DNA of 64,000 nt. Source: Pseudoalteromonas prydzensis. Lineage in GTDB: Bacteria; Pseudomonadota; Gammaproteobacteria; Enterobacterales; Alteromonadaceae. The position numbers were made by a program, and so were the translations under genes. Position 1 is the stretch's first letter, and each line of letters begins with the position of its first letter. The notes beneath the pieces were generated by a model. It had not been told where the DNA came from. It saw only the letters and a list, made by a program, of their open reading frames with translations, and did not search any database. Where the stretch lies: the NCBI RefSeq assembly GCF_001661495.1, contig NZ_BDDT01000001.1, positions 310,001-374,000 of the forward strand, given 5' to 3'. Shown in pieces: positions 24,340 to 34,209 of the stretch.

Positions 24340-25941
24340 TTAAAATTGATTCATAGTATTCGCTTCACCGCCCGCTTTAAGCGCATTATCACCTGAGAAA
24401 TACTCTTTATGTGTATCACCGATATTAGAACCCGCTAAGTCTTGGTGCTTCACTGACGCTTGCTCACGACGAATTTCTTGGCGCTGTACATCACGTACAT
24501 AAGCTAGCATTCCTAAGTCGCCAAAGTAGCCTTCTGATAGAATATCAGTGCTTAATGCCGCCGTATGATAGGTTGGTAGCGTAATTAGGTGATGGAAAAT
24601 CCCCGCTTCTCGCGCACCATCTCGTTGGAAGTTTTGTACTAATACATCAGCAGCTTGCGCCAGTTCAGTATTATCCATTTCCGGTGCCATCAGTGCTTTA
24701 TTATCATCAATGCTTGGGTAAGCTGATAAGTCTTTTCCTTCATCAAGCCACTGTTGATAAACCTGCTCACGGAATTTCAGCGTCCAGTTAAATGACGGTG
24801 AATTGTTGTACACTAACTTAGCATCGGGTACTTGCTCTTTAACACGATTAACTAGCTCGGCGATTTGTTTAACGTGTGGCTTTTCAGTTTCAATCCACAG
24901 TAAATCAGCGCCTGACTGTAAGCTGGTAATGCAATCAAGTACTACTCGGTCTTTCTCAGTACCTTCACGGAACTGATAAAGGCCGTTATCAAGGCGAGTT
25001 GGTTTACACAGTTGGCCGTTCAGCTTCATTGCTGTATCGCCTTCGTTTAAATCCTCTACGCCATTAATTGGGGTTGTTTCTAAAAACGCATTGTATTGGC
25101 TGGCCAAGTCGCCTGGCGTTTGTGATACCGGCACTTTTTGAGTCAAACTTGCACCCAGTGAATCGGTACGCGCGACGATAATACCGTTATCAATACCTAG
25201 CTCTAAGAATGCATAACGTACCGCGTTAATTTTCGCTAAAAAGTCTTCATGGGGTACCGTTACTTTACCTGCTTGGTGACCACATTGCTTTGCATCAGAC
25301 ACCTGGTTTTCAATCTGGATAGCACATGCTCCGGCTTCAATCATCTTTTTAGCTAATAGATAAGTTGCTTCTTCATTACCAAAACCGGCATCAATATCAG
25401 CAATAATTGGCACCACATGGCTTTCAAAGTTATCAATTTTATCTAGCACTGCTTGGACATCACCGCCGCTTGCTTTTGCTGCATCAAGGTCTTTAAATAA
25501 ATGGTCTAATTCACGGGCATCGGCTTGCTTTAAAAATGTATAAATTTCTTCAATGAGTGCAGGCACAGAAGTTTTCTCATGCATACTTTGATCAGGCAGT
25601 GGGCCAAATTCAGAGCGAAGTGCTGCAACCATCCAACCACTTAGGTATACGTAGCTGCGCTTAGTTGTTTTTTGATGACGCTTAATTGCCATCATCATTT
25701 GTTGCGCAGTAAAACCATGCCAGCAACCTAAAGATTGTGTGTATTGACTGGTATCAGCATCGTATGCCGCCATATCTTCACGCATAATATCTGCTGTAAA
25801 TTGTGCGATATCTAGCCCGGTACGAAAACGATTTTGCAAACGCATACGACTAGCGTACTCAGGGTTAATAGCTTGCCATTGTTTACCTTGTGCTTGACAA
25901 AGTGTTGCTAACGAATCTGTTTCACGTTGATAAGTAGTCAT
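24340..25941 (-). CDS. aceA: Isocitrate lyase
   Basis: A 533-residue protein of the long isocitrate lyase form, longer than the 434-residue E. coli enzyme. The active-site loop reads KQCGHQAGK (near 219) with the catalytic Cys. Also seen are PIIADIDAGFGNEEATYLLA with the metal-binding Asp, and IIVARTDSLGA. It splits isocitrate into glyoxylate and succinate, the first step of the glyoxylate shunt used for growth on acetate or fatty acids. It is divergent from malate synthase G, so both shunt genes share one control region. The ATG is preceded by a purine-rich site (AAAGGATT). Confidence 0.95.
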   Translation of the reverse strand: MTTYQRETDSLATLCQAQGKQWQAINPEYASRMRLQNRFRTGLDIAQFTADIMREDMAAYDADTSQYTQSLGCWHGFTAQQMMMAIKRHQKTTKRSYVYLSGWMVAALRSEFGPLPDQSMHEKTSVPALIEEIYTFLKQADARELDHLFKDLDAAKASGGDVQAVLDKIDNFESHVVPIIADIDAGFGNEEATYLLAKKMIEAGACAIQIENQVSDAKQCGHQAGKVTVPHEDFLAKINAVRYAFLELGIDNGIIVARTDSLGASLTQKVPVSQTPGDLASQYNAFLETTPINGVEDLNEGDTAMKLNGQLCKPTRLDNGLYQFREGTEKDRVVLDCITSLQSGADLLWIETEKPHVKQIAELVNRVKEQVPDAKLVYNNSPSFNWTLKFREQVYQQWLDEGKDLSAYPSIDDNKALMAPEMDNTELAQAADVLVQNFQRDGAREAGIFHHLITLPTYHTAALSTDILSEGYFGDLGMLAYVRDVQRQEIRREQASVKHQDLAGSNIGDTHKEYFSGDNALKAGGEANTMNQF

Positions 25942-26199
25942 AATAAAAATCCTTTGAACGGGTTAATACAAATTTATATTTCTGGTTGTGAGAGAGGCTA
26001 ATGAGGGTTTGCTCGTTAGCGCTTAAAACAACATTAGGCCGATTTTTCAGATTTAGTAAATTTATAGTTGTTATGCTGGCTATATATTTTATGAATGGAC
26101 AAAAGCACACTGTTCACGCATTTTTGAGTTATGGTTACAGCACGACAATCAACAATTGTCATTTAATTAGCACCGCGACCGTTTAAAAGGATACCGATT
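25942..26199. promoter_or_regulatory. Divergent aceA/glcB control region
   Basis: The 258 bases between the two shunt genes must carry both promoters. I see a small dyad GACAAT (26142-26147) with ATTGTC about 5 bases later, near the glcB side, and AT-rich blocks on both sides. I cannot assign a known operator. Confidence 0.5.
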
Positions 26200-28377
26200 A
26201 TGACCACCTCTCACAGCCAGTTTGGGCTAACTGTTAATAGCCAGTTAGCCGATTTTGTTAACCAACAACTGCTACCGGGTACCGGCATTAGTAAACAGCA
26301 TTTTTGGCAAGGCTTTGCTGATATTATTGATGATTTAAGCCCTATCAACCGCCAGTTACTTATTAAGCGTGAAGACTTGCAACATCAAATTGATAGCTAT
26401 CATGTTGCTCACAAACACTGGGACGCTGAGCACTATCAACAATTCTTAACAGATATTGGTTATTTGGTTGCTGAGCCAGAAAACTTTTCTATTGAAACTG
26501 ATAACGTGGAGCCCGAAATAGCACGCACAGCAGGTCCACAGCTTGTTGTGCCAGTTAGCAATGCACGCTTTGCGCTTAATGCTGCAAACGCGCGCTGGGG
26601 CTCATTATATGACGCTTTATACGGCACTGATGTGTTAAGCGAAGAAGATGGCGCCGAAAAAGGTAGTACCTATAACCCTGTGCGCGGTTTTAAAGTAATG
26701 GCCTATGCAAGGCAGTTTTTAGACAAAGCCATCCCCCTTGAAAATGGCTCACATATCGAAAGTACTAATTATTCGGTAGTGAATGGACAGCTTTTTATCA
26801 CCTTACGTGATAGCTCACAAACTGGGTTAAAGCAACCAGTACAACTTGTTGGTTTTCAAGGTGAAGCGCAAAATCCTACCGCTATTTTACTGATCAACCA
26901 CGGCCTGCACATTGAACTACAAATTGACCATAACCACCCAATTGGTAGCGCCGATAAAGCGGGCTTAAAAGACGTGCTACTGGAAGCCGCATTAACAACA
27001 ATTATGGACTGTGAGGATTCTGTTGCCGCCGTTGATGGCGAAGATAAAGTACAAGTTTACCAAAACTGGCTTGGTTTAATGAAAGGCACGCTGGTTGAGT
27101 CATTTACTAAAGAAGGTAAAACCATCGAGCGTAAATTAGCACCCGACCGCAACTACAGCGGCGTTAATGGCCAACCGCTTACGTTAAAAGGCCGCAGCAT
27201 GATGTTCGTTCGTAATGTGGGGCATTTAATGACCAACCCGGCGATACAAGATAGCCAAGGCCAAGATGTATTTGAAGGCATTATGGATGCAGTGATCACA
27301 GTTACAGCAGCACTGCATGACTTAAAGGGTAACAGTCCCGTTAAAAACTCCAGCGCAGCCAGTATCAATATTGTTAAACCCAAGATGCATGGCCCCGAAG
27401 AAGTGGCCTTTACCAATACTTTATTTAGTCGCGTTGAACAGTTACTACAGCTTCCTGCAAACACCGTGAAAATGGGCATTATGGATGAAGAGCGTCGTAC
27501 CTCAGCCAACCTAAAGGCCTGTATCGCCGCTGCAAAAGAGCGAGTTGTATTTATTAATACTGGCTTTTTAGACCGCACTGGGGATGAAATTCATACCTCA
27601 ATGCAAGCCGGAGTAGTACTGCCAAAGGCCGCCATTAAACAACAACCTTGGATAGCAGCATACGAAGACCGTAATGTTGATATTGGCTTACAAACGGGTT
27701 TAAGTGGCCGCGCGCAAATAGGTAAAGGAATGTGGCCTATGCCAGATAAAATGGCATTAATGATGGAACAAAAAATTGCCCATCCGCAATCTGGCGCAAA
27801 TACCGCCTGGGTGCCCTCCCCTACGGCTGCAACCTTACATGCTATGCATTATCATGATGTTGATGTATTTAGCTGTCAAAAAGCGATTGCTGCACGCCAA
27901 CAAGCCAGTTTAACGCAGCTACTCACGCCACCTTTGATGGTCGATCCAAATAGCTTAACAAAAGAGGATATTCAGGCTGAACTTGATAACAACGCACAAG
28001 GTATTTTAGGCTACGTTGTACGCTGGATAGATCAAGGTGTCGGCTGCTCTAAAGTGCCTGATATTAACCACATTGGCTTAATGGAAGACAGAGCGACATT
28101 GCGTATTTCCAGCCAACATATGGCTAACTGGTTGCATCACGGAGTGTGTACGCAAGCGCAAATAGAAAACACTATGGCAAAAATGGCTAAAGTGGTCGAT
28201 GGTCAAAATGAGGGCGATGCAAACTATATTGCGATGGCTGACTCTGAGCAAAGTTTAGCGCAAAGTATTGCCTATCAAGCCGCTCTAGCCCTTGTATTAG
28301 AAGGGGTGAAGCAGCCCAGTGGTTATACTGAACCATTATTGCATGCGTTTCGTATAAAGTTTAAAGCGCAACAATAG
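26200..28377 (+). CDS. glcB: Malate synthase G
   Basis: A 725-residue protein, the usual length for malate synthase G. Family blocks include [21 protein letters not shown] (from about 231), [22 protein letters not shown], and MKMHGPEE-type [13 protein letters not shown], then [16 protein letters not shown]. The enzyme condenses glyoxylate with acetyl-CoA to malate in the cytoplasm. AAAAGGAT precedes the ATG. It pairs with the divergent isocitrate lyase to complete the glyoxylate shunt; no glycolate oxidase genes are beside it. Confidence 0.95.
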   Translation: MTTSHSQFGLTVNSQLADFVNQQLLPGTGISKQHFWQGFADIIDDLSPINRQLLIKREDLQHQIDSYHVAHKHWDAEHYQQFLTDIGYLVAEPENFSIETDNVEPEIARTAGPQLVVPVSNARFALNAANARWGSLYDALYGTDVLSEEDGAEKGSTYNPVRGFKVMAYARQFLDKAIPLENGSHIESTNYSVVNGQLFITLRDSSQTGLKQPVQLVGFQGEAQNPTAILLINHGLHIELQIDHNHPIGSADKAGLKDVLLEAALTTIMDCEDSVAAVDGEDKVQVYQNWLGLMKGTLVESFTKEGKTIERKLAPDRNYSGVNGQPLTLKGRSMMFVRNVGHLMTNPAIQDSQGQDVFEGIMDAVITVTAALHDLKGNSPVKNSSAASINIVKPKMHGPEEVAFTNTLFSRVEQLLQLPANTVKMGIMDEERRTSANLKACIAAAKERVVFINTGFLDRTGDEIHTSMQAGVVLPKAAIKQQPWIAAYEDRNVDIGLQTGLSGRAQIGKGMWPMPDKMALMMEQKIAHPQSGANTAWVPSPTAATLHAMHYHDVDVFSCQKAIAARQQASLTQLLTPPLMVDPNSLTKEDIQAELDNNAQGILGYVVRWIDQGVGCSKVPDINHIGLMEDRATLRISSQHMANWLHHGVCTQAQIENTMAKMAKVVDGQNEGDANYIAMADSEQSLAQSIAYQAALALVLEGVKQPSGYTEPLLHAFRIKFKAQQ

Positions 28378-28694
28378 CTCCCCTTCGAGTTTGTTAGTGT
28401 CATATTGCCAGCCCTCGGGCTGGCTTTTTTTACTTAAATAGTCTATCGCCATAATTACAGTGAATAGCTAGCATTCAGTGATGTATTCACCATCGAAAAT
28501 ACAGAGTTCATAGAGAAGAAATTAATAATTTTTTACTTAAGCTTTCTCTGTGTAGCGCGCAGCGCCTCCTGCCCTCGGTGGTAAAATAAACTTGTTGGAT
28601 AAATGACTACAGGAGCACGGTGGGTATTACCTTTAAACGAATACCTTGCCACCGCGAATAATCTTATTATCGCGAGGTAAACTCGCTGCGACCC
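28378..28694. other. Intergenic region glcB / yebC-like, no gene seen
   Basis: Apart from the glcB terminator, the 317 bases hold a weak hairpin with CGCG arms at 28653-28674, near the YebC stop, which may serve that gene. No coding frame or RNA gene is convincing. Confidence 0.5.
28407..28431 (+). terminator. Rho-independent terminator of glcB
   Basis: Perfect 8-bp stem GCCAGCCC (28407-28414) with GGGCTGGC (28417-28424) followed by seven T, 30 bases past the glcB stop. The loop is only two bases, so the inner pair is probably open. Confidence 0.9.
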
Positions 28695-29420
28695 TTAACT
28701 TACAACCGTTGCATTGTGATAAACATTTTGTACATCATCACAATCTTCAAGCATGGTTATAAACTTTTCAAAATTAGCGATGTCGTCCGGATCAGTTATA
28801 TCGACATGGACTTGCGGTACGAAGGTAATTTCATCAACTTCAAAGTTAATCTCTGCAAAGGCACCTTCCAAAGCTGTTTTGGCTTTGTAATATTCAGTAT
28901 GAGGAGCAAAAACAGACACTTTACCATCTTCAACTTCAACATCAGTAACGTCAACATCAGCCATCATCAGCGCTTCAAGCACCACTTCATCGTCATCACC
29001 GGAAAAACCAAGTACAGCTAAGTGGTCAAACATATGCGCGACACAACCTGGCGTGCCTATTTTAGAGTCTGTTTTCGTAAACGGTAAGCGAACATCTTTG
29101 ATAGTACGATTTGGATTGTCTGTTAAACAATCCACTATAACCATACAATTACCCGGGCCATAACCTTCATAACGTGCTGTTGAATAGTCTTCCCCAGCAC
29201 CACCGGCTGCTTTTTCTATCGCTTTTTCGATTACATGCGCAGGAACTTGATCTCGCTTGGCACGTTCAATTAAACGTTTTAAAGATTGGTTTACTTCTGG
29301 ATCAGGTTCACCATTTTTTGCAGCGACGTAAATTTCTTTACCGTATTTAGAATTAACTTTGGTTTTCGCATTGGCAGTTTTTGCCATGGCGTTTTTACGG
29401 ACTTCAAATGCTCTGCCCAT
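28695..29420 (-). CDS. YebC/PmpR-family protein (YeeN type)
   Basis: A 241-residue protein. It starts [20 protein letters not shown], the N-terminus of the YeeN branch rather than of YebC proper (which reads MAGHSKWANIK). Further family blocks are [36 protein letters not shown] and the C-terminal acidic part [13 protein letters not shown]. Members have been described as DNA-binding regulators and, more recently, as ribosome-associated factors helping at proline stretches; which applies here is open. It is monocistronic. Confidence 0.9.
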   Translation of the reverse strand: MGRAFEVRKNAMAKTANAKTKVNSKYGKEIYVAAKNGEPDPEVNQSLKRLIERAKRDQVPAHVIEKAIEKAAGGAGEDYSTARYEGYGPGNCMVIVDCLTDNPNRTIKDVRLPFTKTDSKIGTPGCVAHMFDHLAVLGFSGDDDEVVLEALMMADVDVTDVEVEDGKVSVFAPHTEYYKAKTALEGAFAEINFEVDEITFVPQVHVDITDPDDIANFEKFITMLEDCDDVQNVYHNATVVS

Positions 29421-29581
29421 CTTATGCCTCTATTGGAAACTCGTGATTGACGCCATTTTAACAATTCGCACAGTTTTCAGCTAGTGATTAAATGACTGCA
29501 AAATTATTATTTGATTTTTAATTTTGTATGCTTGATATTAATAAAAGTAAAACCACACGCTATTTAACATAATAATTAATT

Positions 29582-30223
29582 TTATAGAACGGTGGAGTCT
29601 AAGGAATGTAATTGTGGCTGTTTTTCACTTAGTTGATTTATTAACCCAGGTAATTCAGAAAAGTGCTTTAAAATGTAATCTGCCTGACTTGCATATGCAG
29701 GAACATCGCTAGGTGCATATAAACAAGCGCGCATATTTGCATTATGTGCCGCCTGTATATCATAAAGGTAATCCCCAACATAAAGTACATGCTGCTTCTC
29801 CATTTCCCATAATGTTGCAATTGCATTTAGGGCACTAGGATCAGGTTTTGCAGGGGCATCACTGCGGGTCAGTACTGTTTGAATTGGCAATGGATTATTT
29901 TTTAATTTAAGTGCGGCAGCGCGGTCATAATTTCGCGTTACGATTGCCATCGGCAGGGCTTGTTGTTTTAACCTTGCGACTGCTTGCGCTACGCCAGGTA
30001 AAAGGGTTGCATGTTGCGCATCTATTAATTCATGTTGATGTACTATATTCATTGCTTCTTCACGCATATAAGGAGAAGGAAGCTGAGCTATAAAACTAAG
30101 TAAATCAAGCTCTTCTGGGCATCCAATTTGCGCCTTTATCAAAGTAAAATCTAACTCCGATGACATAAGCGTGCCATCTAAATCAAAAATCACCCCAGCG
30201 ACCATGTTCTCATGCAAATTCAT
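29582..30223 (-). CDS. HAD-superfamily phosphatase (HAD-IA)
   Basis: A 213-residue protein with all HAD motifs: VIFDLDGTL (nucleophile Asp near 14), VTRNYDR (motif II), KPDPS (motif III Lys) and GDYLYDIQAA (motif IV near 157). The helical cap between motifs I and II places it with phosphoglycolate-phosphatase-like members. The substrate is unknown. AAGGAAAG precedes the ATG. A 10-bp hairpin (30241-30276) lies in the leader just upstream. Confidence 0.87.
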   Translation of the reverse strand: MNLHENMVAGVIFDLDGTLMSSELDFTLIKAQIGCPEELDLLSFIAQLPSPYMREEAMNIVHQHELIDAQHATLLPGVAQAVARLKQQALPMAIVTRNYDRAAALKLKNNPLPIQTVLTRSDAPAKPDPSALNAIATLWEMEKQHVLYVGDYLYDIQAAHNANMRACLYAPSDVPAYASQADYILKHFSELPGLINQLSEKQPQLHSLDSTVL

Positions 30224-30240
30224 ATCTTTCCTTGTCTATG

Positions 30241-30276
30241 ATACCAATCGACTTAAATACATAACACGATTGGTAT
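30241..30276. promoter_or_regulatory. Inverted repeat upstream of the HAD gene
   Basis: ATACCAATCG (30241-30250) and CGATTGGTAT (30267-30276) form a perfect 10-bp stem with a 16-base AT loop, 17 bases upstream of the ATG. It could be an operator or a leader hairpin. Similar ATACCAAT dyads are frequent in Alteromonadales intergenic DNA by my recollection, so it may be a dispersed repeat. Confidence 0.4.
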
Positions 30277-30353
30277 GATTTCAAATTCATCCCAGTAACT
30301 TCCTATAAGATAGTTTAAGTAATTGGATATGAGAAGAAATTTAAAGAAAAAAA

Positions 30354-30378
30354 ACGCGCACAAAACTACTGTGCGCGT
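30354..30378 (-). terminator. Rho-independent terminator of the M1 peptidase operon
   Basis: Perfect 9-bp stem ACGCGCACA (30354-30362) with TGTGCGCGT (30370-30378). On the minus strand it is followed by a run of eight T. It is 23 bases past the DUF6702 stop. Confidence 0.9.
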
Positions 30379-30401
30379 CGGTTGGGAAATAACAACTAAA
30401 A

Positions 30402-30911
30402 CTAATTACTGCTTGCTGCTAATGGCTCAAAGCGAGCTTCAAGCCAAGTATCGTCTTGAGTGAAATGCAAGGTTTTTACTTTGCCTTTACCTTCCACATT
30501 AACCATATTGACTTGTGCAGGCCATAAATCACGCAGTGCACCATGACTCATGCGAATGCCTTGAATATCTTTAGGGATAGGGGCTTCTTGGTATACCCAA
30601 AAGAACTTTCCATCTATTTGAGCGCCCACTTCCTGCAATTTTAATGGCTGTCCATCAAGTGTTTGCAGAGCAACATGTGACTCGATGTAGTCTGCAAAAC
30701 GTTGTTGATCCTCTTTATTACTTATAATATCGGCACTGCCAGGAAATAAATGCTCCACAGCATGCTCAGTATCGTGTAAATAAAAACGATGCATCAACTC
30801 GATGTTGTTAGTACGTTTATTAAATAAAACCGTGGTTACAGACGCTTTCAGTTGATGCGCCATTGCAGGCGCAGCAACTAGTAAAGCAAGAGTAATGAGT
30901 AAAAAACGCAT
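30402..30911 (-). CDS. Exported DUF6702-family protein
   Basis: A 169-residue protein with a signal peptide (about 1-18, APAMA). The mature part begins HQLKASVTTVLFNKRTNNIE and contains LMHRFYLHDTEHAVEH and KFFWVYQEAP, which match DUF6702. The function is unknown. Its ATG shares a base with the M1 peptidase stop (TAATG), so the two are co-translated; such proteins are often found behind M1 peptidase genes in marine bacteria, which suggests a partner role in the periplasm. Confidence 0.75.
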   Translation of the reverse strand: MRFLLITLALLVAAPAMAHQLKASVTTVLFNKRTNNIELMHRFYLHDTEHAVEHLFPGSADIISNKEDQQRFADYIESHVALQTLDGQPLKLQEVGAQIDGKFFWVYQEAPIPKDIQGIRMSHGALRDLWPAQVNMVNVEGKGKVKTLHFTQDDTWLEARFEPLAASSN

Positions 30912-33352
30912 TATTGTTGTTCCTTAGCGTCATCTTTTTCTTCATCATTTTTTAATTCAGTTTTGATATCATGCATGATATCGCGGCTGACTTTCGCTTT
31001 ACTCTTGTCACGCTTATATACTTCAATACGTGATGGAATGATACGGCGCGGGTAGTTGTTATTTTCAACATCTACATCAGCAGTTTCCCAGCGCGGGTCA
31101 ACTGAAACTGAAACAAGTGGTTTATTGTTATCAGTGATAATTAACTTTTGCACATGTTTATGATTACGGCGCCAAATTTCAGCCGGAATATACTGCTCTT
31201 CTTTACTGCCGTCTTCATATGTTAGCTCAAGTAGAATTGGCATCACTAAACCACCCAAGTTTGAAAACTCAAGCACATAGTAATTTTTATCTTCTTCAAC
31301 TGCACGATCCAGTACTTTACGCTCCCACGGCTCTAAACCTTTTAAGAACTTGTTATACGCGTTACGCTCTTTATTCGTTACAGTGAAGCGGTCATTACCG
31401 TCATAGAAATCAGTCACGTCTGGGTTTTCTTCAACCCATAACTTCTTACCTTCGGCCTTATTGCGCTCAACGAATAACGGCATTGGTTTCGCCGCTTCAA
31501 TATCACGGAGGCGGTTAAAATCAATGTCAGGATCCTTAGTGTCTAAACGCAATTGATAGACTTTATCTAACGAGATATCTACATGATCTGTCGTGTAAAA
31601 CCAACCACGCCAGAACCAATCTAAATCAACACCTGAGGCTTCTTCCATCGTACGGAAAAAGTCAGCTGGGGTAGGGCGCTTATACTTCCAACGTTGGGCA
31701 TATTCTTTAAAAGCGAAGTCGAATAAATCTCGGCCTAAAATAACTTCACGAAGAATATTTAGTGCAGCAGCAGGTTTAGTATAGGCATTAGGGCCTAAAC
31801 GCAATACGCTGTCAGACTGTGTCATAACAGGTACTTGGTTTTCAGATTTCATATACGAGACGATATCACGTGGCTCTACGCCCCATGGAATAGTCGGGTC
31901 CCACTCACGGCCCGCAACGCCATCTAAAAAGCTATTCAAGCCTTCATCCATCCAGGTCCACTGGCGCTCATCAGAGTTAACCACCATAGGGAAATAGATA
32001 TGTCCTACTTCGTGGATCACCACGCCAATTAAAAAGCGCTTTTCAGCTTGCGAGTAGGTACGAGTGCCATCATCTTGTAACTTTGTACGCGGACCATTAA
32101 AGGTGATCATCGGGTATTCCATACCACCGACAGGGCCATTTACTGACTGTGCCACAGGGTAAGGGTAATCAAATGAGAAGCGTGAATATACTTCCATGGT
32201 ATGAACAATGGCTTCGGTTGAATACTTTTTCCAAAGATCGCCACCTTCTTTCGGGAAAAATGACATTGCCATCACTAATGGTTGATCATCTCCACCTTGC
32301 TGATAGCCTTTAGCGTCCCACATAAATTTACGTGAAGAAGCCCAAGCAAAATCACGCACGTTTTCAGCTTTAAAGTGCCACGTTTTGGTTTTGTCAGTGC
32401 CTGCTTTTTCGTTTTCTAGTGCTTCTTCTTCAGTCACAATAAAAACTGGGCGTTTTGCTTTTTCGGCTTGTTCTAAACGATTACGCTGAGTGCGCGTTAA
32501 CACACTGCTGGCATTATCAAGTTTACCCGTTGCTGATACGATATGATCTGCAGGCACAGTGATCTCAACATCATAATCACCGAATTCAAGGGTAAACTCA
32601 CCACTGCCTAAAAACGCTTTGTTAGTCCAAGCTTCATAGTCTGTATATGCGGCTAAACGCGGGAACCACTGCGCAAGTAAAAAGATGTCATTACCATCTT
32701 TTTCAAAGTGTTCATAACCTGAGCGAGCGCCTACGGCATCTTCTTCAACAATGTTGAAGGCAAAGTCCATGCTAAATTCAACATCTTTACCAGGTTTAAG
32801 CGGCTCGTTTAAATCAATACGCATTAGCGTATCAACCACAGTTACTTTGAGCTCTTTACCACTGTCATCTTTAACATTTGCGACCGTAAAGCCTAACTCA
32901 TTATCACTCATAAATTGCTGACGACGAAGTTGCCCTAAGCTTAACTTTGCCGGTTTGTCGTCTGGACGACCTTGTAATTTATCCGCATTAAAGGTGGTTG
33001 TACGCTCTGCAATTGAATCATTTTTGAAGATGTTTTGATCCAATTGTAACCACAAGTACTTAAGTGTATGTGGGGAGTTATTTTTGTATTCAATAGTTTG
33101 GCTTGCAGTTAAACGACGTTTTTTCTCATCTAACGTCACATCAATGTCGTAATTTACTCTCTGTTGCCAATATTTCTCACCAGGTTCACCGGCTGCACTG
33201 CGATAGACATTAGGTGTTGGTAACGCTTCATCGAGTTGACGAAACTTATCAACATAGCTGCCTTTAGTTTGCTCAACTGAAGACGCTAAAACAGAACTTG
33301 AGAGTGCTAATGGTAAAAACAAAGCCCCTAAAGTTATTACTGCTTTTTTCAT
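30911..33352 (-). CDS. Exported M1-family zinc metallopeptidase
   Basis: An 813-residue protein. I start at ATG 33352, which gives a signal peptide MKKAVITLGALFLPLALSSS; the longest frame would add 13 residues in front of it. The zinc site is VIHEVGHIYFP (HEVGH near 446) with the third ligand in WMDEGLNSF about 19 residues on. The exopeptidase-type motif appears as GGMEYPMITF (near 409) in place of GAMEN. This family trims peptides from the N-terminus. Location is periplasmic or outer surface. Co-translated with the DUF6702 gene and ended by a strong terminator. Confidence 0.9.
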   Translation of the reverse strand: MKKAVITLGALFLPLALSSSVLASSVEQTKGSYVDKFRQLDEALPTPNVYRSAAGEPGEKYWQQRVNYDIDVTLDEKKRRLTASQTIEYKNNSPHTLKYLWLQLDQNIFKNDSIAERTTTFNADKLQGRPDDKPAKLSLGQLRRQQFMSDNELGFTVANVKDDSGKELKVTVVDTLMRIDLNEPLKPGKDVEFSMDFAFNIVEEDAVGARSGYEHFEKDGNDIFLLAQWFPRLAAYTDYEAWTNKAFLGSGEFTLEFGDYDVEITVPADHIVSATGKLDNASSVLTRTQRNRLEQAEKAKRPVFIVTEEEALENEKAGTDKTKTWHFKAENVRDFAWASSRKFMWDAKGYQQGGDDQPLVMAMSFFPKEGGDLWKKYSTEAIVHTMEVYSRFSFDYPYPVAQSVNGPVGGMEYPMITFNGPRTKLQDDGTRTYSQAEKRFLIGVVIHEVGHIYFPMVVNSDERQWTWMDEGLNSFLDGVAGREWDPTIPWGVEPRDIVSYMKSENQVPVMTQSDSVLRLGPNAYTKPAAALNILREVILGRDLFDFAFKEYAQRWKYKRPTPADFFRTMEEASGVDLDWFWRGWFYTTDHVDISLDKVYQLRLDTKDPDIDFNRLRDIEAAKPMPLFVERNKAEGKKLWVEENPDVTDFYDGNDRFTVTNKERNAYNKFLKGLEPWERKVLDRAVEEDKNYYVLEFSNLGGLVMPILLELTYEDGSKEEQYIPAEIWRRNHKHVQKLIITDNNKPLVSVSVDPRWETADVDVENNNYPRRIIPSRIEVYKRDKSKAKVSRDIMHDIKTELKNDEEKDDAKEQQ

Positions 33353-33492
33353 AATTAATCCTGTTAAATTTCCGTTACTGTACTTTGTCAAACTAGCCTT
33401 AGTTATTCAATTAAATAGCGACAAACGGCTGCTTTTACAGGGTAGAAAAAGCAATTATCAGAAACTTACTTCCGCCTAAGAGCTAAACATAT

Positions 33493-33509
33493 TGTAAAGG
33501 GGGTTTACA
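33493..33509. repeat. 17-bp palindrome TGTAAA-GGGGG-TTTACA, copy 2
   Basis: Full match to the recurring motif in the reverse orientation. It lies 141 bases upstream of the M1 peptidase ATG and 12 bases before the first aligned codon of the degraded paralogue at 33521. Confidence 0.6.
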
Positions 33510-33520
33510 GTAACCATTGC

Positions 33521-33775
33521 ATAAAATTCTACATAGTAAAAAAAGACGATCGTGTAGCCGCTATTCCAGCTCAAACAACGCAGCTGAATGAATACAAAAA
33601 CAGAGGCTTTAAGTTTGTTGAAGTAATAGCCGCATGCGATAAAAATGATGCCCTAAATCGTTATCCAAAACATAATAAAAAACGTAAAAACTGGCTTGTT
33701 TTATGCAGTATATTGTTGGTTATTGCGGTAACTTTGAGCCTAATTTCGGCTATTTTTAGTTTAATTGCTAAATAG
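33521..33775 (+). pseudogene. Paralogue of the small membrane protein at 33904, start codon lost
   Basis: An open frame of 84 codons, IKFYIVKKDDRVAAIPAQ and onward, aligns from its first residue with the intact protein at 33904 (MDFYILKKQQELIAIPAD). Shared features are FYI(V/L)KK, AIPA, (V/K)AAC and a C-terminal membrane segment (WLVLCSILLVIAVTLSLISAIFS). At the position of the Met codon stands ATA, and no ATG, GTG or TTG is in frame upstream before the 17-bp palindrome. Either the gene is dead, or it uses a rare ATA/ATT start. The stop is TAG. Confidence 0.6.
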
Positions 33776-33903
33776 TGAATTCTTTAGTTGACCTTTATAG
33801 TCTTTTGTATTTAAAATCGCCCACTTTTTTAATTTGAGGGGTTTAAAAGCATGGCTTTTCCTTTCAAATATGTTTCAACAATCAAGTAAAATGCGGTGGT
33901 CGT

Positions 33904-34143
33904 ATGGATTTTTATATCCTAAAAAAACAACAAGAATTGATTGCAATTCCAGCAGATGAACAAAGTTGTAAACAGTATCTAGATTCGGGCTATTTTTATA
34001 TTGATAAAGTGGCCGCTTGTAACGAAACTAATGCATTAAAAGTATTACAAGCAAAACAAACCAAAGCCTTAAAGGTGCCTTTAGTGATGGCATTATTAGC
34101 ATTGCCGATTGTGATTTTTGCTTGGTATAACCTCAGTCCCTAA
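33904..34143 (+). CDS. Small single-pass membrane protein, unknown
   Basis: A 79-residue protein. The N-terminal 50 residues are soluble (FYILKKQQELIAIPADEQSC), the C-terminus is one membrane segment (VPLVMALLALPIVIFAWY). I do not recognise the family. A diverged copy lies 130 bases upstream, so this is a tandem duplication. The sbcD gene follows after 66 bases; linkage with it may be only positional. Confidence 0.6.
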   Translation: MDFYILKKQQELIAIPADEQSCKQYLDSGYFYIDKVAACNETNALKVLQAKQTKALKVPLVMALLALPIVIFAWYNLSP

Positions 34144-34209
34144 CTATGCCCTTGCATCTTAATTTAGCTTGGGTATATTGACGCTCTTAACAGATTTTAA
34201 GAGCGTGAC

